Origin: Oscillospiraceae bacterium | GTDB taxonomy: Bacteria; Bacillota; Clostridia; Oscillospirales; Acutalibacteraceae | Direction: 5' to 3' | Length of the DNA: 17,776 bases | Assembly (NCBI GenBank): GCA_029013165.1 | Contig: JAQXMV010000127.1 | Coordinates: 1-17,776 of the forward strand | Part shown: positions 14,642-17,776 of the stretch, piece by piece | Layout: every line of letters begins with the position of its first letter | How positions within the stretch are numbered: the stretch's first letter is position 1 | Notes under the pieces: model-generated | Told to the model about the DNA's origin: nothing | The model's input: only the letters and a program-made list of their open reading frames with translations | Databases searched by the model: none | Program-made: the position numbers and the translations under genes

Positions 14642-15786
14642 TCCAGACAGCCGAGCCCAGGATGTCCGCTTTCCTCCATAAGAAAGCGCTGCAAATGGGT
14701 GTGCCGGTATCCGGCATTTTTGAGCTGACGCCTGACTGTAATTTTAACTGCCCCATGTGCTATATTCATGGCAGTCAAAAAAGGGGCGAAGAGCTGAGCA
14801 CAGAAGACTGGCTCTCGATTGCTCAGCAGGCAAAGGACGCCGGTACGCTGTTCCTTTTGCTGACGGGTGGTGAACCCTTGTTGAGGAAAGACTTTGAGGT
14901 GCTATATGTCACGCTGTCCAAAATGGGATTTGTCATCTCCATCAACTCCAACGGTTCATTGATCAAAAACTATATGTCCCTGTTCAGAAAGTATCCACCT
15001 GCCAGGATCAATATTTCCTTATACGCAGCCGACAAAGAAACCTATCAGGATTTTTGTAAAGCGGATCAATTTGAAAATGTTGTGGACGCCATCGAGCTTC
15101 TCAAGAAAGAACACATATCTGTCCGATTGAATTCAGTTTTTACGGCCGAGAATTACCGTCAGGCAGGAGGTATTATTCGTTTTGCCAAGGAGCACGGTTT
15201 ACATTTGAAGCCAACAGCCTATAATTACCCTCGTCTGCGTGTCGACGGCAAAGCGGGAATCAATGGGGCTCGACTCAGTCCGCGGCAGGCGGCGCAATGC
15301 GCAGTGGAAAGCGATCTTCTCCGATTTGACACGGAAACTTTTGCTAGAAGGGGGCAAAAAATCCTTGAAAAAGCCGATGAGAGCACGGAAACACAGTCTT
15401 TTTCTCATATCAGATGCAGGGCAGGACGCTGTTCCTACTGGATCACATGGGACGGAAAGATGCGGCCCTGCGGCATGATGACGCAGCCTGAAACCTTTCC
15501 TTTACAGGTCGGCTTTTTAAGAGCTTGGGACGAATTGAGAGAAAAGGTTGAAAATATTACTCTTCCGCTAGAATGTGCCGTTTGCGAGAGAAGAGTATCA
15601 TGTCCTGTTTGCGCCGCCATGTGCCTGGCGGAAACGGGATCGTTCAGTAAAAAGCCTGAATATGTCTGCTCGATGTTTCAGCACACCTGTGATTTGACGC
15701 AAGAACAGCTTGTGCAGCTCGGAAAGACGGAAGAATTGCCGGATTCATTGGACGGCTCTGAAGAGGAGGAATACTGTGAATATTAA
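14638..15786 (+). CDS. Radical SAM/SPASM-type protein
   Basis: A 382-residue radical SAM enzyme. The CxxxCxxC motif for the [4Fe-4S] cluster is C34-C38-C41 (CNFNCPMC) after the strand GIFELTPD. The SAM-binding GGEPL follows (about residue 80), and SLYAADKETYQ and RLNSVF are typical barrel strands. The C-terminus is Cys-rich: C260, C265 and C278 (WDGKMRPCGMM), then C313, C316, C322, C325 and C329, and finally C344 and C351. This fits a SPASM/twitch auxiliary-cluster domain as in peptide maturases such as PqqE and the anaerobic sulfatase maturase. It is translated in an ATGA overlap with the HprK-like gene and overlaps PqqD by 11 bases. A peptide or protein residue is the likely target; the modification is not predictable. 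Confidence 0.9.
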   Translation: MIQTAEPRMSAFLHKKALQMGVPVSGIFELTPDCNFNCPMCYIHGSQKRGEELSTEDWLSIAQQAKDAGTLFLLLTGGEPLLRKDFEVLYVTLSKMGFVISINSNGSLIKNYMSLFRKYPPARINISLYAADKETYQDFCKADQFENVVDAIELLKKEHISVRLNSVFTAENYRQAGGIIRFAKEHGLHLKPTAYNYPRLRVDGKAGINGARLSPRQAAQCAVESDLLRFDTETFARRGQKILEKADESTETQSFSHIRCRAGRCSYWITWDGKMRPCGMMTQPETFPLQVGFLRAWDELREKVENITLPLECAVCERRVSCPVCAAMCLAETGSFSKKPEYVCSMFQHTCDLTQEQLVQLGKTEELPDSLDGSEEEEYCEY

Positions 15787-16039
15787 AAAAGAATTAGTGC
15801 TCAGAGAGCTAATGGGCGAATATGTTCTGGTTCCCTGCGGCGAAACGGTCCTGTCATACAACGGACTGTTCATGCTCAATGAAGTGGGGTCATTTATTTG
15901 GAAGATTCTGCCGGAGGTTTCCGATGACGAGGAAATCGTCGAAAGGATCCTGGAAGAGTATGATATCGGCCGACAGAAGGCGGAAGAGGATGTGAAAAAA
16001 TATTTGGCGGCTTTGAGGGAATGCGATATTATTGATTAA
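15776..16039 (+). CDS. PqqD-family peptide chaperone (RRE)
   Basis: An 87-residue PqqD-type protein, the normal length. PqqD domains are the RiPP recognition elements that bind leader peptides and present them to a radical SAM partner. The sequence shows the fold order: ELVLRELMGEYVLVPCGETV (beta-strands), LNEVGSFIWKIL (helix 1 with the typical N-E-x-G/A-x-x-I/L-W motif), EIVERILEEYDI (helix 2) and AEEDVKKYLAALRECDII (helix 3). The start is GTG at 15776 with GAGGAGGA (15763-15770) 5 bases before it; the frame is open further upstream inside the radical SAM gene, but without a better site. It overlaps that gene by 11 bases, which implies coupled production of both partners. It is the last gene of the operon. 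Confidence 0.85.
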   Translation: MNIKKELVLRELMGEYVLVPCGETVLSYNGLFMLNEVGSFIWKILPEVSDDEEIVERILEEYDIGRQKAEEDVKKYLAALRECDIID

Positions 16040-16102
16040 TTACCTGACAAGGTGTCACGAAGAGATTGTGTGTATTCTTCCGTTTTTTGATCATTCAGAA
16101 AG

Positions 16103-16141
16103 AAAACCGTGTCTTGCTTGATCGCAAAACACGGTTTTTTT
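16103..16141. terminator. Bidirectional terminator between the PqqD gene and the glycosidase gene
   Basis: AAAACCGTGT (16103-16112) pairs with ACACGGTTTT (16129-16138). The plus strand has seven T at 16135-16141 and the minus strand TTTTCTTT. It thus serves the rightward operon and the convergent gene. A further stem CCGTCGGAA/TTCCGGCGG (16153-16161 and 16164-16172) with a T-run at 16179-16184 lies next to it. Confidence 0.8.
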
Positions 16142-16182
16142 GACAGGCTGAACCGTCGGAAAATTCCGGCGGCTTATATTTT

Positions 16183-17454
16183 TTATGCGAAAATGCTTTT
16201 GATTTTTCGAATAATAAATTTAAACATATCAATAATGTTGCCCATCATGCGTACGAAGTTGTTAATTCCTTTGTCAACGAAACTATCTGCTTCTAATGTA
16301 ATAGTAACAGGTACACTGTCTATAACCTCGCCGTCAACAACATAGTTGAGGTTTACGGTGCCTTCTTTGTCTTTTGCATAGAAAGTAGAACCCCGAAGTG
16401 AGCCATAGGACTCGTCTTCAACAACAAGCTTACCTTTGGGAATATTGGCTTTAAAGCCGTTTTCATCACAGCCTGCATAATGAATAGCGATGGAGTGAAG
16501 AGGGTAAACAGTGTATTCTGTTTCGCTAAAGGCAATGTGGTCAAATACATTTGTGGGATTTGCACTCGTGCAAACCATTAAAGAGGTCGCTATGGGACGG
16601 GCAAAGCCATAACAAGGGGTGTTTCTTATTGTAGTGTCGGAAAGAGCTTCACGCTGCGTCATAAAGGTTGAAGAGCCGCCGCCGTCTAGTGCGAGAACAT
16701 CTACACAGCCTAAAGCCATCATGGTGTAAGCTTGCTCTTGATATGTCATACCACATGAGTCAGGTGTCTGTCTGCCATCGGAAACCATGAACACTACCGT
16801 GCCGTCTTTCTTAATGCCTACAGATGTTCTCGGATGAATGGCAGGGTCTGAAATATTAAGATAAACTCCGTTCTCAACAAGAAGAAGCATACCGGCCACC
16901 GCTTCCTTAACATCGTCGGTTCTCTCGCCGTATCTTCTTATATCGGCTGTGCCGTCATTGAGAATAGCAAAAAAGCCGTTCTGTTTTTCGCTTGAGCTAT
17001 GAATCATTTTTCCGTCCATAATAAGCAAACCTGCCGGCTCACCCGTTCTCGTGTTATAGCCGCCGCCGTTAACACAGGCAACAACATTGACACCTCGGTT
17101 TGCTTCGGCGAAATTCACCTGCTCGGGCAAGGTTAACATACCGTAATCAGTGGGATTGCCGTCACATTTGTTGTAACCTGCAATAATGGAAAGATCTTCG
17201 TTTTTTAGATCAACTTCATAAATGTAATTTTTAATCTGGTTGTCTTTTGAGGTGCTGTTGAGAACAATATATTTTTCAGTAATACCTTTTGTAACGGTGT
17301 AGTATCTTTCCTCAGTTACCATTCTATTGGGAATAAGGAGGGCTTCATCAATCAGGTTAGCGGCAGAAGCACCCGAAAGCAGGAAGGGGAGAATCATTAA
17401 AACAGAAAGTATGACTGCTATCGACTTCTTACCGAGTTTTAAAAATTTAGACAT
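16183..17454 (-). CDS. Secreted phosphodiester glycosidase family (NAGPA-domain) protein
   Basis: A 423-residue exported protein. The signal peptide (residues 1-31, ending SGASA) is followed by the phosphodiester glycosidase domain related to NAGPA, the eukaryotic mannose-6-phosphate uncovering enzyme. Motifs are NGGGY (129-133), AGLLIMDGKMI, HPRTSVGI (207-214), SDGRQ (225-229), a QAYTMMALGCVDVLALDGGG helix-strand and SSTF. They match the family throughout, so the bacterial role is probably cleavage of a sugar phosphodiester bond in a cell-surface or environmental glycan. After about residue 300 comes a beta-rich part (Ig-like, with ITLEA) and a hydrophobic, basic C-terminal tail. It is convergent to the GH2 operon and is not part of it. 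The promoter lies at 17529-17557. Confidence 0.88.
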   Translation of the reverse strand: MSKFLKLGKKSIAVILSVLMILPFLLSGASAANLIDEALLIPNRMVTEERYYTVTKGITEKYIVLNSTSKDNQIKNYIYEVDLKNEDLSIIAGYNKCDGNPTDYGMLTLPEQVNFAEANRGVNVVACVNGGGYNTRTGEPAGLLIMDGKMIHSSSEKQNGFFAILNDGTADIRRYGERTDDVKEAVAGMLLLVENGVYLNISDPAIHPRTSVGIKKDGTVVFMVSDGRQTPDSCGMTYQEQAYTMMALGCVDVLALDGGGSSTFMTQREALSDTTIRNTPCYGFARPIATSLMVCTSANPTNVFDHIAFSETEYTVYPLHSIAIHYAGCDENGFKANIPKGKLVVEDESYGSLRGSTFYAKDKEGTVNLNYVVDGEVIDSVPVTITLEADSFVDKGINNFVRMMGNIIDMFKFIIRKIKSIFA

Positions 17455-17528
17455 TTAACAACACTTCTTTCTTCAAAATTTATAAGTCTGTTTCAATTAA
17501 ATACAAAAACTGATAACATTCTTAATTT

Positions 17529-17557
17529 ATTATACATGATTGCAAAGCAAAGTGCAA
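17529..17557 (-). promoter_or_regulatory. Promoter of the phosphodiester glycosidase gene
   Basis: On the minus strand the -10 box is TATAAT (17529-17534), full consensus, with a weaker -35 TTGCAC (17552-17557) after 17 bases. It lies about 75 bases before the ATG at 17454. Confidence 0.6.
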
Positions 17558-17574
17558 TACATCGGAATTAAAAT

Positions 17575-17677
17575 GTTGATCTCTTTTCCTTATTCTCCGC
17601 CCGGCTCAATTATAAGAAACCTCCTAAACTTCGTTATTCGGTTTCTCCTGCATTTACGCATAAGAGAAAAGGGAACA
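17575..17677 (+). repeat. Nested inverted repeats before the right-edge gene
   Basis: An outer imperfect stem (CTCTTTTCCTTAT at 17581-17593 with ATAAGAGAAAAG at 17660-17671, extended by ATGTT/AACAT-like ends) encloses a perfect inner stem AGAAACC (17615-17621) with GGTTTCT (17640-17646). It could be a structured mRNA leader, an operator set or a small mobile remnant; no T-run follows. Together with the promoter above, this is all I see in the 300-base stretch from 17455. Confidence 0.4.
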
Positions 17678-17727
17678 TCATATTTCCTATTATTTAGTTT
17701 TTATCTGATAGGGGAGTGAGAAAGTTT

Positions 17728-17776
17728 TTGAATTTGACTGAGGATGTAGAGCATCTAAAACAAAAGGTGAGATGTT
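17728..17776 (+). CDS. Possible N-terminus of a gene leaving the right edge
   Basis: After AGGGGAG (17710-17716) a TTG at 17728 starts a frame that stays open to the window end (16 codons: MNLTEDVEHLKQKVRC). A GTG at 17716 in the same frame is possible but overlaps the ribosome-binding site. The fragment is too short to identify. Confidence 0.35.
   Translation, partial: MNLTEDVEHLKQKVRC

Noticed and set aside
1..17776. CRISPR arrays, insertion sequences or transposase genes
   Set aside because: No regularly spaced repeats, transposase motifs or paired terminal repeats with target duplications were seen.

Overview
The window looks like a chromosome segment from a Clostridia-type Firmicute of gut Ruminococcaceae/Oscillospirales character. 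The grounds are strong AGGAGG ribosome-binding sites, TTGACA-17-TATAAT promoters, Firmicute-style L10 and L1-type leaders, and large secreted polysaccharide-active proteins with a fibro-slime domain. This placement is inferred from gene content, not from any database comparison.

Left part (1-3010), mostly minus strand. The first bases hold the promoter and ribosome-binding site of a minus-strand gene that lies off the left edge. Next comes a two-gene operon read leftward: an exported CE2-like SGNH esterase (1060-2247) followed by a LytTR-type DNA-binding regulator with an N-terminal NTF2/SnoaL-like part (214-1011). It is driven by a perfect consensus promoter with a 14-bp palindrome at the start site. 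A membrane-anchored protein of unknown function (2416-3003) has its own terminator.

Middle part (3120-7140), plus strand. This is the classical translation/transcription block rpmG-secE-nusG-rplK-rplA-rplJ-rplL. It has a strong promoter before rpmG, two L1-like mRNA motifs before rplK and rplA, and a promoter, L10 leader and attenuator before rplJ. It ends in a double terminator. rpoB and rpoC, which usually follow rplL, are not there.

Right-centre part (7280-16140), plus strand. A tightly packed operon begins with a secreted protein of about 2,140 residues: signal peptide, GH2 beta-galactosidase-type core, two trefoil-like repeats, FIVAR-like helices, a fibro-slime/PA14-like domain and a beta-sandwich C-terminus. 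It is followed, with overlapping stops and starts, by an HPr-kinase-like P-loop protein, a radical SAM/SPASM protein and a PqqD-family protein. The last three form a RiPP-maturase-like cassette, but no ordinary precursor peptide is visible. The giant gene is interrupted twice by apparent -1 frameshifts: at a canonical A AAA AAC slippery heptamer within its signal-peptide region (7412-7418), and near 13130-13137 in the linker before the C-terminal domain. These may be homopolymer sequencing errors, real mutations or programmed frameshifting. The coupling of a giant surface glycosidase to a radical SAM/PqqD/HprK-like cassette is the most unusual feature of the window.

Right part (16183-17776). 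A secreted phosphodiester glycosidase (NAGPA-domain) gene lies on the minus strand, facing the operon across a bidirectional terminator. Beyond its promoter is a region with nested inverted repeats and what may be the first codons of a plus-strand gene leaving the window.
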